Assembly (NCBI GenBank): GCA_014218235.1
Contig: CM024760.1
Span: 70,000,961-70,064,960 of the forward strand
Direction of reading: 5' to 3'
Source: Colocasia esculenta
Taxonomy: Eukaryota; Streptophyta; Magnoliopsida; Alismatales; Araceae
Length of the DNA: 64,000 nucleotides
The position numbers and the translations under genes are program-made. Positions 1-10,997 of the stretch are shown one piece after another; position 1 is the stretch's first letter, and each line of letters begins with the position of its first letter. The notes under the pieces are model-generated. The model saw only the letters and a list, made by a program, of their open reading frames with translations, searched no databases and was not told where the DNA came from.

Positions 1-707
1 CCATCTACATTTAAACAATAGCTCTCATCAGGAGGGATCCAGTGGATTAATTTGATCTGTTTGGTAGAGAATTGAGGATTAAAGCCATATGTATGAAGCA
101 CTTGCTGATCCACCGAAGTTGGAGCGTTTTTGAAGGAGGTTTTGCTGAGGGCAAAGGAAATATGCAGCTTAAGGCTGTTAATAATATTACCAGCCTGGAC
201 TTTTTTCTCCTCATACCTAGTAGCACATCTACTTTTCCACAACTCCCATATCATGATCATGAAACCATAAAGGGATATAAATCCCATGGGGGATCAGATA
301 TTACAATGTTTAACAAAGTTCCAAGTCCTAGCTGTAATGTGACCATGAAGATGGATCTTATTACTTACAAGAGGAAGGAACCAACAACAAAGCTGAACCG
401 TAATGTCACTGTTGATGAAAACATGGCCAAGGTCTTGAAGCTGAGGAGAAGAACAACAGTGGCATCTAGAGACCATTGGAACTCCACAATCTGAAATCCT
501 ACTGTCAACAAGAATAGCACCATTCAAGATTTTCCAAGTAAACAAAGAACTTCTAGGATTATAGGAAGGCCGCCAAATCCTCAACCATTCCGTACGACGA
601 GTCCCCCTATCTCTAATCAAATTATAAGCAGAGGTAACAGAAAACGTACCACTGGGGGTAGCTGCCCAAATGCATCTATCCTCATCATCATAAAGGGTGG
701 GAGACAT
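1..707 (-). pseudogene. LINE ORF2 C-terminal part: zinc-binding RT tail, linker and start of RNase H
   Basis: The frame from 707 to 294 encodes the zf-RVT-type tail found after plant LINE reverse transcriptases: a stretch with DRCIWAATPSGTFSVTSAYN, a W-R-I-W motif, then Cys/His residues (CHCC...GHVF). An in-frame TGA ends it at 294. The same frame then runs on to base 1 through a linker and reaches CLNVDG, the usual first beta strand of the RNase H domain in these elements. The rest of RNase H is outside the window. A frameshift separates this part from the upstream RT piece near 700. The TGA could be a decayed CGA codon (inference). Confidence 0.75.
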
Positions 708-1902
708 TATGTACTACCTCCTGCAGGGTAGTTCCATCTCCCTCTAAGGAATCCTGAATGAGACCTGAAAGCGGAAGATCACCCATCCAAATGTCATTCA
801 GAACATTGATCTTATCCCCCTTACCATGAATCCATCTCGTGTTGTTCTGAATGATAATATTAGCTGCCTGGATAGTCTTCTTCGGAATACCAGGAAGATA
901 GTTATAACTGGTAGATTCATACCTCCTTCTAGCATAAGTTGCCCAGGAGGAAGTAGCATGACGTATATTCCACAGCTGTTTAACAACCAGGGACAATTGG
1001 ACTTGGTGCAGGTTGCGAATACCAAGGCCTCCTTCAGCTCTCGGACGTTGCATGGAATTCCATGCAACCCAATGACGACGACGAGAGCCATCCGAGCCAT
1101 TCCAGAAGAATGCTGCCACTGACTTCTCAAAGAACGAAATCACAGTCTTCGGGAGAACAGATGCTGCCGCCAGGTAAATAGGAATAGAAGAAACCACCGA
1201 ATTAATCAAGGTAATCCTACCCACTTGAGAAATAAGCTTAGACTTCCAGCTCCCTAACTTGGCATTAACTTTATCAATAAGATGTTTGTAATCAGCAACC
1301 AACACTCTTCCAAGCCTCAGCGGAACTCCAAGGTAGAGTAGCGGCCCTTGTTGCCTCTTATACCCAGTAATCTCTCTAATTCTTTGAACTGCAAGGGGAG
1401 ACATCTTGGCAGAAACCATGAAGGAACTCTTACTGGCATTTATATTCTGACCAGAAGATTGAGAATATCTTTCCAAAAACTGCATAAGATTTTTGACATT
1501 GCGAATACAACCATTCATGAATATGAGAGTGTCATCCGCATATAGCAGATGAGATGGGGGCGGACTGCCTCTTGGGCCAGCATAAGGGGTAAGAAGACCA
1601 CTAGAAACCATATTTTTCAGACCTCTACTCAGAGCTTCCTCCATAATGATAAAAAGAGCAGGAGCAATAGGATCACCTTGTCTTAAGCCTCTTGTAGATT
1701 TAAAATAACCCGCTGAAAATCCATTAAACAACACGGAGAACCAACAATTGGATAGGATCATTCCAATATAGGAAACAAATATGGAGGAGAAGCCAAACCT
1801 CCTGAGGACAGCAAACAGAAAGTCACATTCAACACTGTCATACGCTTTCCTGATATCCAGTTTAAAAATGGCATTCCCCCCTAACTTTACGACCAATATC
1901 AC
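688..1902 (-). pseudogene. LINE ORF2 reverse transcriptase, palm and thumb part
   Basis: This piece opens with the A box (KLDIRKAYDSVECDFL), followed by RQGDPIAPALF and the catalytic LLYADDTLIFM box, the YADD centre of non-LTR reverse transcriptases. After it come the LGVPL motif, the GRITLINSV region and the WNGSDGSRRRHWVAW region, all in the order expected of plant L1 elements. The enzyme would prime cDNA synthesis at a nicked chromosomal target. It is joined to the upstream RT piece by a one-base frameshift in a run of C at about 1875-1880, so this copy cannot make full ORF2. Confidence 0.9.
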
Positions 1903-2671
1903 GAACTAATTGCCTGGAGAAGGAAACATTATCCATAATATACCTCCCTTGAACAAAAGCCCCTTGTTCCTCCGATATAATACCGAGAAGAATTCCAACC
2001 AGTCTGTCACATAAGATTCTAGAAACAATTTTATAGCTAAAATTGCAAAGGCTAACAGGGCGAAAATCATTGAGAGACTCAGGGGTATGCTTCTTCGGGA
2101 CAAGGGCAATCAGAGTTGAAGTAACACCTCTAGGGAAAGAATGACCTTGGAAGAAACCACTAATCGCTGCATACACTTCTTTGTGAATAATATCCCAACA
2201 GGAAGTGTAGAAAATTCCAGTGAAACCATCCGGACCAGGGGAACTGTTACCATTCAAACTCCAAACAGCCTTCTTGACTTCTTCCATACTCGGGCAAGCA
2301 CACAGGATGTCATTTTGATCTTCTGAAATTGTAGAAGGAATTACATGGAGGAGGGAATCATCAATCACATGGGTAGAAGACTGTAGAAGGTTCTCAAAGA
2401 AAGAAGCCGCCTCATTATGCATGACCTCTTGGTCCTCACACCAGGAGCCATTAATATGGAGACACTGAATTCTATTGCGTCTTCTTTTCCCTTGAACATC
2501 AACATGATAAAAAGCAGTGTTCCTATCACCTTTATCCAACCAATCCATTCGAGATTTTTGTGCCCAGAAGACATCCAGACAGTGCAACGCCTTAGTAAGA
2601 GCAGCTGTAGCCTCCCCTAGAGCAGATCTATTCTCCAACGAAGTGTTGTTGTCGAAATTCTCCTGCTTCAT
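1862..2671 (-). pseudogene. LINE ORF2 reverse transcriptase, N-terminal and fingers part
   Basis: This links the endonuclease to the RT. It contains WLDKGDRNTAFYH, the NGSSPGPDG-like fingers motif (seen as NGNSSPGPDGFTG), PKKHTPESLNDFRPVSLCN and EEQGAFVQGRYIMDN, all standard blocks of plant LINE reverse transcriptases. It is in the same frame as the endonuclease piece and separated from it by a single in-frame TAA near 2687. It runs out of frame at about 1862-1880, where the next piece takes over. Confidence 0.88.
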
Positions 2672-2686
2672 TCTAACGTCTTCCTC

Positions 2687-3595
2687 TTAAGTACGCACAT
2701 TACTGTCAACATCACCAAAAACTATTTTATTCCAAGAACGAAGAGCATGTTTTACCGCCTTCAGCTTGAGGAAAAGGATAACAAACGGATTAGGATGCCA
2801 CTGAGCTTCCTCCTTCCACTCTCTACTGACAGTATCATGAAAAGAGACATGGGAGGTCCACATAGCTTGGAACGTAAATCTGGAAGGGGGCTTGTTTTCT
2901 GTAACAAAGTTAACCATCAAGGGAGAATGGTCAGAAGGACGTCTAGGAAGGTGTCTGACACAAAGACCAGGAAACTTTTCCTCACATCCATTGTTAAGCA
3001 AAAAATGGTCCAGTCTAGCCAAGATAGACGCCTGACCAATTCTTTTGTTAGACCATGTGAAATTTGGGCCAATGTAACCAGCATCTTGAAGAGAAGTAGC
3101 ATTTATAAATGCATTGAAATCCAGCATAGAAGCCATGTTGCAGTTACGCCCTCCCTTTTTCTCAGTAGACTGTGCAACATAGTTGAAATCTCCCCCAACA
3201 ATCCAGGGAACATCCACTGTATCAGAGATGGCAATGATATCATCAAAAAGAGTCCTTTTGATGCCAACATCATAGCTGGCATAGAAAAAAGTTACTACCA
3301 TATAAGCTCTGCTATCTTCCATCATAGCTAAAGTTATTTGCTGATCAGATCTACTAATAGTTTGCATGGAAATGTTACGCCAGAATATCCAAATATTAGA
3401 ACCTTCACCCCCATTTCCATCATATGCCTGCATGTTGATGGATTTGCATAACTTAGCAGCCCTGGCCAGAGGGACCATGGGCTCAGAAATAGCCACGATA
3501 TCAATATTACCCTTCCTTACCATCCTCCTGAGAACGCGCCTAGAGGCATTATTGAAAATACCTCTAACATTCCAAAAGAGAATAGGACTAGTCAT
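2687..3595 (-). pseudogene. LINE ORF2 N-terminal APE-type endonuclease
   Basis: The protein starts at an ATG at 3595 and shows the exonuclease-endonuclease-phosphatase fold signatures in order: FWNVRGIFN near the start, an ISEPMV motif with the catalytic Glu, WIVGGDFNYVA in the middle, and DHSPLMV near residue 220. It would nick target DNA to start target-primed reverse transcription. The ATG overlaps the ORF1 stop as ATGA, which supports this start. A TAA at the C-terminal end interrupts the frame before the RT. Confidence 0.9.
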
Positions 3596-5049
3596 GAGGA
3601 AGAATATCCTAAAGTACCTCCTACAGCCTTAGCCTGCGATCTAGTTCTGGCACCAACCAACTTTTGAGATTTTCCTTCTTCTATAGGAGCTGAAATATTC
3701 ATAAAAATATTCTCATTGGCCACAAGTATAGAAACCTTCCGTAGAACCGCATCAGACGGTTTAGGTAATGTTTTGCTAGAGTTCATGCAAGTATTCCGTT
3801 CCTCACAGTCCTGCTCAACTGGTACCGTTGTCGGAGAAGACGTAGTAACGACCATGTTTATGTCCTCCATTTCCTCCAAACCAGCTTTGCACCCTAATTT
3901 TTGGTTCTTCTCTTGCACGCAGCCCCCATGCACGCCATGCAACGTCGGGGAGGAGACTTCCTGCATATCATGATTAATAGACTCCTTAACAGTAACCAGA
4001 ATCTGTAAAAGAAGACCGGAAGCCAGGTCCCCTAATATAGGAACCTGAAGAGAATGACCTTCAGCAACATTAGTGCCCAGATCCTCTAAGACAAGCATCT
4101 GTTGATCGACATTGTCATTCTGAACATCCTCGAGAACTGAAAACTGGTTTCCAAAAATATTAACAACTGGATCCTCCCGTTGCACCTTCTGACGCCATTC
4201 CTTCTTAGAAAAAACATTGCCTTCCTTGTGACCCTGCTCAAGCACGACAGACTCCCCCTGGGGGTTAACAAGCTGCTCCGAAACCTTTTGTTTTCTATGA
4301 TAGTCTGAAGCCGCATGACCCAGCTTATGACAGTAAGAGCAAACCGCATGAATTCTATAATAATTTATTTTCTGCCAGAAGCCATCCGAGCCACATCCGA
4401 TCCAGATTCTATCCGACCTTGGTTTGACAATATCCAACTCAACGCACACAAAAGCCTCATTGGTTTGCGTTAAGGCCTTGGTTGGTTCATAGATCCTGAG
4501 GACTTGACCCAGGTTCCCAGCTATGGACTTCAAATAATCATCATAATAGTAGTTCACATGATGCATAGGAAAGCCAATCCATATAGGAATAACAGTTGGA
4601 TCAGTATTAAAATCAAACTGAGCGTCCTATTTAAAGAATCTATATAAGAGGCCTTTGATATATAAATTTCTTCTCATAACAACCTTCAAGTAATCATCTT
4701 CAGCGTCGAAAAGCAACAGTATGTGGCGTTGATTAAGAGTACTAACGATGAAGTCGCTCTTGAGCAAAAGTCTTTGAAAGAGGCAAGATTTGAACTCAGG
4801 GATCGAGCAGCGCCCGTACACACACCTAACAATAAGAGCAAGCTTAAAGGTTTGAATAGACTTGCCTACCTCATCACGGGTAAAGTAAACTGCCGGTTCT
4901 CCAGAGTCGGTGAAGGAAGGCGATTTGACCCCAATGTTAATTGCCGGAGGCGGCTTTGAGTCAGCAATAATTTACGCGTAGGACTTCCTCACAGGATTAG
5001 AAGGACCGCCAGCAATAGCTTCTAATCCTTCATCTGCTAGAACTACCAT
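3592..5049 (-). pseudogene. LINE ORF1, RNA-binding Gag-like protein (DUF4283/CCHC type)
   Basis: From an ATG at 5049 the frame runs through a DUF4283-like N-terminal region (RHILLLFDAEDDYLKVVMRR, IWIGFP, EPTKALTQTNEAFVCVELD) into one zinc knuckle, CSYCHKLGHAASDYHRKQK. The knuckle has CX2CX4H and then Tyr where the last Cys is expected. A long low-complexity C-terminus follows. ORF1 proteins of plant LINEs bind element RNA. Two in-frame stops break this copy, a TAA near 4968 and a TAG at 4627-4629. The last codon overlaps the ORF2 ATG. Confidence 0.8.
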
Positions 5050-5134
5050 GAACCAATACCCAGCGCCCCCGCCAGCCCTCAGGGCCAGCGGAAAGCGATG
5101 GTGAAATCCAGGAAGCGCACCAAAAACCTAGAGC

Positions 5135-5160
5135 TTCTCTCTCTAGAACTAGAGAGAGAA
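5135..5160. repeat. Perfect 26-nt inverted repeat at the LINE 5' end
   Basis: Arms TTCTCTCTCTAG and CTAGAGAGAGAA pair perfectly around a 2-nt centre (AA). It sits in the last bases of LINE sequence, in its 5' UTR, next to the junction with the host LTR. It may be a short hairpin in the element RNA or a simple-sequence palindrome; the sequence does not decide. Confidence 0.7.
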
Positions 5161-5279
5161 AGTGATACACACACGTGCTGTTGATAAAACTACTAGTGCT
5201 TAATTAAGTTTAAACAAAGGTCAAATGGTATAAATAGTAGGGGTATATGAGTAAATAAGGGTTTCTGGCGACATTTGTG

Positions 5280-5480
5280 AAATCGCGACGGGGGTCCCCA
5301 TCGCGTTTCATATCGCGACGGGCGGTCCGGCCGCGTTCTGTTGAACCGGTTGGGCTGGCGCGAACCGGGAGGGAACCGCGACGGCGCGGGCCGTCGCGTT
5401 TATGACACGACGAACTGGCCGGTCGCGACCCTTCTGAGATCGTGATGGGTCAGGCCGTCGCGATTTTAGAAGGGCGGCCC
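5280..5480. repeat. CGCGACG/CGTCGCG quasi-palindrome array in LTR A
   Basis: About five units pair a left word such as TCGCGACGG with a right word such as CCGTCGCG(T/A)T across about 6 to 20 bases. The stretch is much more GC-rich than its surroundings. The same kind of array occurs in B (31540-32040) and C (61095-61285), so it belongs to the LTR family and is not a CpG island of a host gene. Confidence 0.75.
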
Positions 5481-5661
5481 AACCCAGAAAAGGGGATCAG
5501 CCCTTTTTCAAGTTGGGTCCATCCTTCCATGCATGCTACAGGCCTCTTCAAAAATCGATAATAAATCGCACACAAGTCCAAAAATCAAGAAACCAATTTT
5601 AAACGAAACTAGACTCGTAGATGTACCAACATGCATGATTAATAGGAAAATAGACAAGTAT

Positions 5662-8600
5662 TGTGACGGCCCTCATTATACCGGTACGATTATACCAACC
5701 CACATCGGTATAGCGAGCGTCATCACAGTGGGACATTTACCCAAACGATACGAACAGCTGAGATACACGCGAATATACAACAGAGTAGCGGAAGTAAAAG
5801 ACAATTGTCTTCATTTATTCATCATCCACATTAAACATACATGGAATTTGCAATTAACATTAAAGAACTTAAAAGTTCACATAATTAAATTGCTGAAAAT
5901 TAAGTACATAGATGTCCACACTTATACAATGTTCTCATGATAGTTCTAGTACAATGTCACTTTTACATACTATGAAATCACAAAAGGGGTACAACTGCTC
6001 CAGCAGTCTAATCTTCGCGCTCGGAGTCCGTCTCCACCGTCTCCTCCAACGGTGCCACGTCACCAGCTACACCTGTACGCCGAAGCAAGAAGTGAGTCTT
6101 AAAAACTCAGCAAGCAACACTACTCATAACATACACGTATAAGTCATAGTGGTTTCTACATTCACATTCACAATTTCAACATATGGCATGCTAATCATTT
6201 GAAAGTTGCAATCTATCATGAAAGTTCCACAATTTATACATGGATCATGCTTTCAGATTTTCTAAGAATAAATCTTACCTATCACATGCTCTCTATTCAA
6301 TTTTCTCATGAAATTTTACCTTTAAGGAACCAAGACATGAGAGCTACCAACATGAACACAGTGCATATATGAAGAGAAACACAACTAGTATGGATTTTTA
6401 CATGTTCTTAAGCACATACATAGACATTTTCACATGTTTTAAGTTGCTGGTTTCACATGGTTTAATGGCTGTAAACCTACACATGAGAGCTACAATGTTG
6501 TTTAAAACATACCATGTGAACAACCAATCATGCTACTTTGTACACGTGCTCATTAATTATCCCTAACATGGATTCTAGACATTTTCTCACATATAAACAT
6601 GATGATAACAACATGAAACTACTGATTTCACATGGTTTCAGATTTGTCTCACATGGATTTCAATGTCATATTCTCACATTTTTATGTTTCACTTTTTCTT
6701 TACACAAGTTCCAATTCACATGGTTGCACTTTGCACATACACATTCCACATTGTTCACTTACACATTAACACATGAACACATGCACATTACACATTCACA
6801 TTTTTAGGTGCCGTGACACATAGTCCAAACCACCAAAGAAGGACATATACACATCACATTACACATAGACGCCATCTAGGCATTTCAATGGCGACTCTTG
6901 GACTGCGCAGACTGGGAGAACAAGTCTCCACCCTAACCAGTGGTACTTGTCCACCTCCAGGATTTCCCCCTAATGCCCTTAGGGTCACTTACACATTGAA
7001 CTTTCTCAGGGGGACTTTTCCCCGATACAGTTCCACTGCCCTCTGTGGAAGCAATGTCACACTTGGCACAATTTACACATTTACACATTTTACCGATTTA
7101 CACATAGTTTTACACATATCACTTTTCATCTCATTCACTTTCTCACTCTCATTCACATGCCTCTATTTTCCTAACATGACACTGCAGATTTCAGGAGTTT
7201 AACACACAGTAAATTCACCAATCAGGTCGGGTTTAAACGATATCTAATCACTTTACGATGACATGCATAAACTTTTACATTTCACATGGAAAAAGTGCAT
7301 AACTCCATATATCCTGGTCCAAATGACCTGAAAATTGAACCACATGCTTTTTTCGGGTTCAAGATCATACATTCAATTTTTTAGATTTTTTTGAGCTAAA
7401 TAGAATTTACAGAAAATCAAATACCTATTTAGCATGCCATTCATAATTTAAGTTGACATGGAGTTTAACACCATCATACATTTTTGCCACTTATTGTCTG
7501 AACAGAGACTACTGTTATATGCATGATCTGAAAATACAGAATTACCCTAAATCATAAAACCATAGATCGATCACAACAATTCTTTCTTGCATGCCTTTTT
7601 ATTTACCGAACTAAAATTAATAGCAATTATGCAAGCATGGACAATTTATCAGAATTGAGTACACATATACTGATCCACTAACTTCATGATCTGACAAAAC
7701 TTAGGGCACTTAGACTAGTCCTAATCATGCAACAGTAGGTTGACAAGATTAACAACTAATCATGCTTGTAATTTCATGTAATGAAATAACTTCTATCATT
7801 CACCACCATGCACACTCATCCATCCACACATCACATTTACTAATATACATAGTGTATAGGGCTACAATATATCCTCATCACGGAAAACCCATCGAAATTA
7901 ATCATATAAGAAGAAGGACAGGTTTCAGTTCTGTCCTGAAGAACTTGGCGGCGGTCTCTGGCCGCTAGTTCAGTGTCAGCGGCATAGTCGATGGACTCCA
8001 ATCATGATCTCAACGTCCAGGGACCTTGCCGTTGATGCAGGTCTGTGAAGAACACATACCCGAGCTCTCAAGATAGGGTGAATGTGGGGGTCTAGGACTC
8101 GAGAGAAAATGCATAAAAATGGTAGAATCAACCTAGACACATACGGGGACGTTATGGTTAGGTTACTTGCCTTTTAGAAATTGCTCCAATGGATCTAAGG
8201 TGCTGGTGAAGCCCTCCTTGGGCAGTCCCAAGAAGGTGCAGAACGTCCTCCAAGATCTCCTTCCTCCGGGCTCCTGGATGATCTCCACAGCAAGGAAACG
8301 TCGGGGAGGTCTTCTCCTTCAGTCCAGCTAGCTTCTTGTCGAGGAAGATGGCTGGATCCAGCTTTAGTGGGTCAGATTCTTGGGTGCAAAGTGGGGTTTC
8401 CTCACAGCTCAGAAGCTAGGGTTTTTTCCTCTTGTTTCTCTCTTGCAAAGGGTGAAGAGAGGGCTGGGGAAGATAGATCCGGGTTCAGACATATGGGGAG
8501 GTCTCTCTCCCACTCACAAGGTGACAAGATGGCTCTCAGAGCCGTTGGGGACAGCTCCCCAATGGGTGAGCTCCCTTGTTTCCGAAATTTTCTGGCTCTG

Positions 8601-8954
8601 CAACGCATGCAGGTCAGAGAAATCGGCGTCCACATCGTTAGATGCCAGGATTAGTGTTGGCGTCCATGGCTGGACGCTGACACCACCTCAACGTCTTGGT
8701 ATTGACGCCAATCTGGCCTTCGGCCAGAACTCTAAAATATGCAGAAAACCATGCATACCATGCATATATACATGCAATATGTATATGGTAGTGTATCCAT
8801 ACTATCACCATTCAATACATGCATTATTTACATTTAGTATAGACACATGCACACATAATTATACTAATTAATACGTACGTAAATATGTACATACACAAGC
8901 ACACATATACATACACAAATACAAATAATGCGACGGAAATTCGAGGGCCTTACA
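5662..8954 (-). mobile_element. Solo LTR S of the G1/G2 gypsy family
   Basis: The minus-strand sequence starts TGTAAGGCCCTCGAA (plus-strand end at 8954) and ends ...GGGCCGTCACA (plus-strand start at 5662). These match the G2 LTR ends. Internal blocks also match G2 LTRs, including the U5 hairpin at 5691-5712 and the GGTGGACAAGTACC-type block. Direct repeats AGTAT (5657-5661 and 8955-8959) flank it exactly. With no internal region, this is a solo LTR left by LTR-LTR recombination. Open frames inside it, such as those at 8367-8871, are LTR sequence shared with 46400-46770 and not genes. Confidence 0.95.
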
Positions 8955-9950
8955 AGTATTGGGTATGCTTTAATTAGGTTATATTTTGGTGACCTAAAAC
9001 ATGCACAGTCATGGAAAATGATTTAATTCGCTTAGGATGCATAATGGAAATTGGGGAAAATAGGATCATTAGAACCCTAACATCATGCAGTAACTATGAT
9101 AATTATTTCGAGACATGTGATTAAGTAGATTCATGGATTAAAGACAAACATGAAGGTTCGGGTATACGATGATAACATCGAATCGAGTATTTAATACTCT
9201 CTTATGGAACAACAAAAATTGGGGAAATCATGGTGCTTTTAAAGATAGATGTATGGGCTACCTATGGCCGAAGTTTTGTGATTTTTTCTTGAGAGATTGC
9301 CTACCTTTTCTTGCTGTTAAGAAAACCTAAGGTTTATGAAGAAGAAGATTGTGTAATCCTCCTTGCCCGAAGCCTTCTCCTCCTTGCTCCTTCGTCCTCA
9401 GCTCTTCTCTTCGTCCTCCAAAGCTCCAGCAATGTTCTATGGGTTGGAAGGGATGAATTGGGGGGTGTGTTGACTAGCTATAAGAGTCCTAACTTCTAAA
9501 AACTCCTCCTTTCCATAAAACTATGAATTTCTATATTTATCTCCTTATTTCTCTCCTTTATCTACCTAATAGGATTGGGGAGAGGCTTAATTTCATGGGT
9601 AAGGAGTTTGGGTTAGTCTAGGGCTCCTTTTTAGGATATATATAGGTTAATTAATAATTATCTTAACCCTTTACTAATTATTACTATTGTTATTGCGAAT
9701 TTAACTTAATTATCGCCCATCCCAAGATGGGCTCTTCTCAATTGGGCCCACTCTATTATGTTTGGACCACTAATACAACCCATCTTTTATTTTAGCTTAA
9801 TGGGTTTTGATTTAATTCTCTTTATTTTAATTTAATCCCCCTTTTTTTCCAATTTAATTCTATTTATCACGTTTATTTAATTACATTTTTCATTTTATTT
9901 AGGATTTAAAAATCAGAGTTGCTACAGATGATTTATGGTCTTTGATCTGG

Positions 9951-10056
9951 TGTGTCGACACAAGTGAAATGTGTGTCGACACAAGTCACCATTCATTGCT
10001 GTCAGGACACAATGCAAGGATCATGTGTCGACACACAACTTGATTGTGTCGACACA
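9951..10056. repeat. Four perfect copies of the palindrome TGTGTCGACACA
   Basis: Exact copies lie at 9951-9962, 9972-9983, 10024-10035 and 10045-10056, just upstream of the TATA box of LTR F. Degenerate copies of the same 12-mer are in LTR J (41280-41416). Confidence 0.9.
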
Positions 10057-10173
10057 CTTCGAATGACGATTCAGATCCTGAATTTTCTGAACACGTTTCT
10101 GCGTGGGAATCAAGGGATCTTACCTAGAGTTTTGTGCCCACACACCCCAAGGCTCCACATGGACACATGGGAC

Positions 10174-10181
10174 TATAAATA
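10174..10181 (+). promoter_or_regulatory. TATA box of LTR F
   Basis: TATAAATA lies about 120 bases after the palindrome array and upstream of the R-U5-like block, as expected for an LTR promoter. Confidence 0.6.
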
Positions 10182-10997
10182 CCCATGATCCTCGTACTCC
10201 AAAGGAGAGAGAACTCATACAATTCCCAGAAAAGGAGGAGAGCGGGAAAAAGGGAATCTGCATCCAGAAAGGGAGCAGAGCACTGCCGCCAGGAAGAAGA
10301 AGAATGAGAAGAAGAAGGAGAAGAAGAGGAGGAGTTTGTGATTGGAGGAGTTTGTGATGAAGACAGATCTGAAAGGCTTGGAAACATCTCAGAGTCTGTA
10401 ATTCATCTAGTTAACACTTTAATTGGGTGATCTGTGTATGCGTTCTACATAGATCATCAAATTCTGTTTGTTCTATTTTTTTCATTGTATTGAGATAGAT
10501 CGCGCTAGAGGATCTACACTCTAATAGAGCTTGTTCTAGCAGGACTTGGATCCATCGTAGTCCAAAGGTTTTGAGTACAGTGTACTCAGGGTTGGAGCCA
10601 TAGTGCTATGGTGTTTAAGCCGTCGTGCTCAATTGCTTGTGAGTTGTTGAACTCACAAGTGGTTTGTGGAGTAGGTCATCGTGCCTATCTCCTGGGTTTT
10701 CTTTGAGTCGTCGCACTCAAATGTGTTGGAGTCGTCGTGCTCCAGGTTGTTCGCACTAGTGTTAGTGTTTCCTCCGTCGTGGGGAGGTAGACGTAAGTGA
10801 CACAAGTTGTATTCTCCGAACCACCTTAAAATTCTCTGTGTACTGTGGTTTGCTTGTGGTTTGTTGTCTCGTTTCACTCTATACTCACACACCACAACTT
10901 GATCTAATTGAATTGTGTGTGTCACTCGTTTTAATTCCGCTGCCATACACACATATTCGTAATTAACATTGATTCAGTCACCTATCCGATCCCAACA

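Larger units (their letters stand above)
1..5163 (-). mobile_element. LINE (plant L1-like non-LTR retrotransposon), 3' end outside window
   Basis: Read on the minus strand this is a LINE: ORF1 with a CCHC zinc knuckle (5049 to 3592), then ORF2 with an APE-type endonuclease, reverse transcriptase, a zinc-binding tail and the first residues of an RNase H domain (3595 to below 1). No LTRs flank it. The 5' end is placed at about 5163, where LINE-like sequence stops and the LTR-like host (element A) begins. The poly(A) end and target duplication lie beyond base 1. Both ORFs are broken, so it is a dead copy. RNase H after the reverse transcriptase is typical of many plant L1-like elements (family knowledge). 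Confidence 0.9.
5164..9926 (-). mobile_element. LTR remnant A (gypsy-type LTR, same class as B and C), cut by LINE and by solo LTR S
   Basis: The right end reads ...GTTGCTACA at 9926. This matches the ends of solo LTR C (...GTTGCTACA, 62416) and B (...GTTACGACA, 32916). As in B and C, a GC-rich array of CGCGACG-like words lies inside, and a CT-rich stretch with repeated CTCCTTG/CTTCTCCTCC words lies nearer the right end (about 9350-9430). The left end is missing because the LINE interrupts it, and S splits it at 5662-8954. No coding potential belongs to it. Read on the minus strand, its ends resemble Ty3/gypsy LTRs that end in ...CGTGACA before a tRNA-Met PBS (inference). Confidence 0.65.
9927..10997 (+). 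mobile_element. Copia LTR F, right part, plus orientation
   Basis: The stretch has a Copia/Sirevirus LTR layout on the plus strand: a palindrome array (9951-10056), TATAAATA at 10174-10181, an R-U5 block with CCGAACCACCTTAAAATTCTCT, and an end ...CCCAACA at 10997. No PBS follows; sequence of element D resumes. Its left part lies beyond A and the LINE, outside the window. It is either a solo LTR or an LTR of an element cut off by later insertions. Confidence 0.7.

Noticed and set aside
72..494. Plus-strand open frame of 140 codons at the left edge
   Set aside because: It is the antisense of the LINE ORF2 zinc-binding tail and has no signature of its own.
5229..5240. Plus-strand TATAAATAG near 5230 as a promoter
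   Set aside because: LTR A reads on the minus strand and no plus-strand gene follows within the element.
5280..5500. GC-rich stretch that looks like a CpG island or gene promoter
   Set aside because: It is the CGCGACG array of LTR A and has counterparts in solo LTRs B and C; no gene follows.
8367..8871. Overlapping open frames of 95 and 163 codons that might be a host gene
   Set aside because: They lie inside solo LTR S, and the same sequence recurs in the LTRs of G2 near 46400-46770 and 54540-54900 without a conserved frame.
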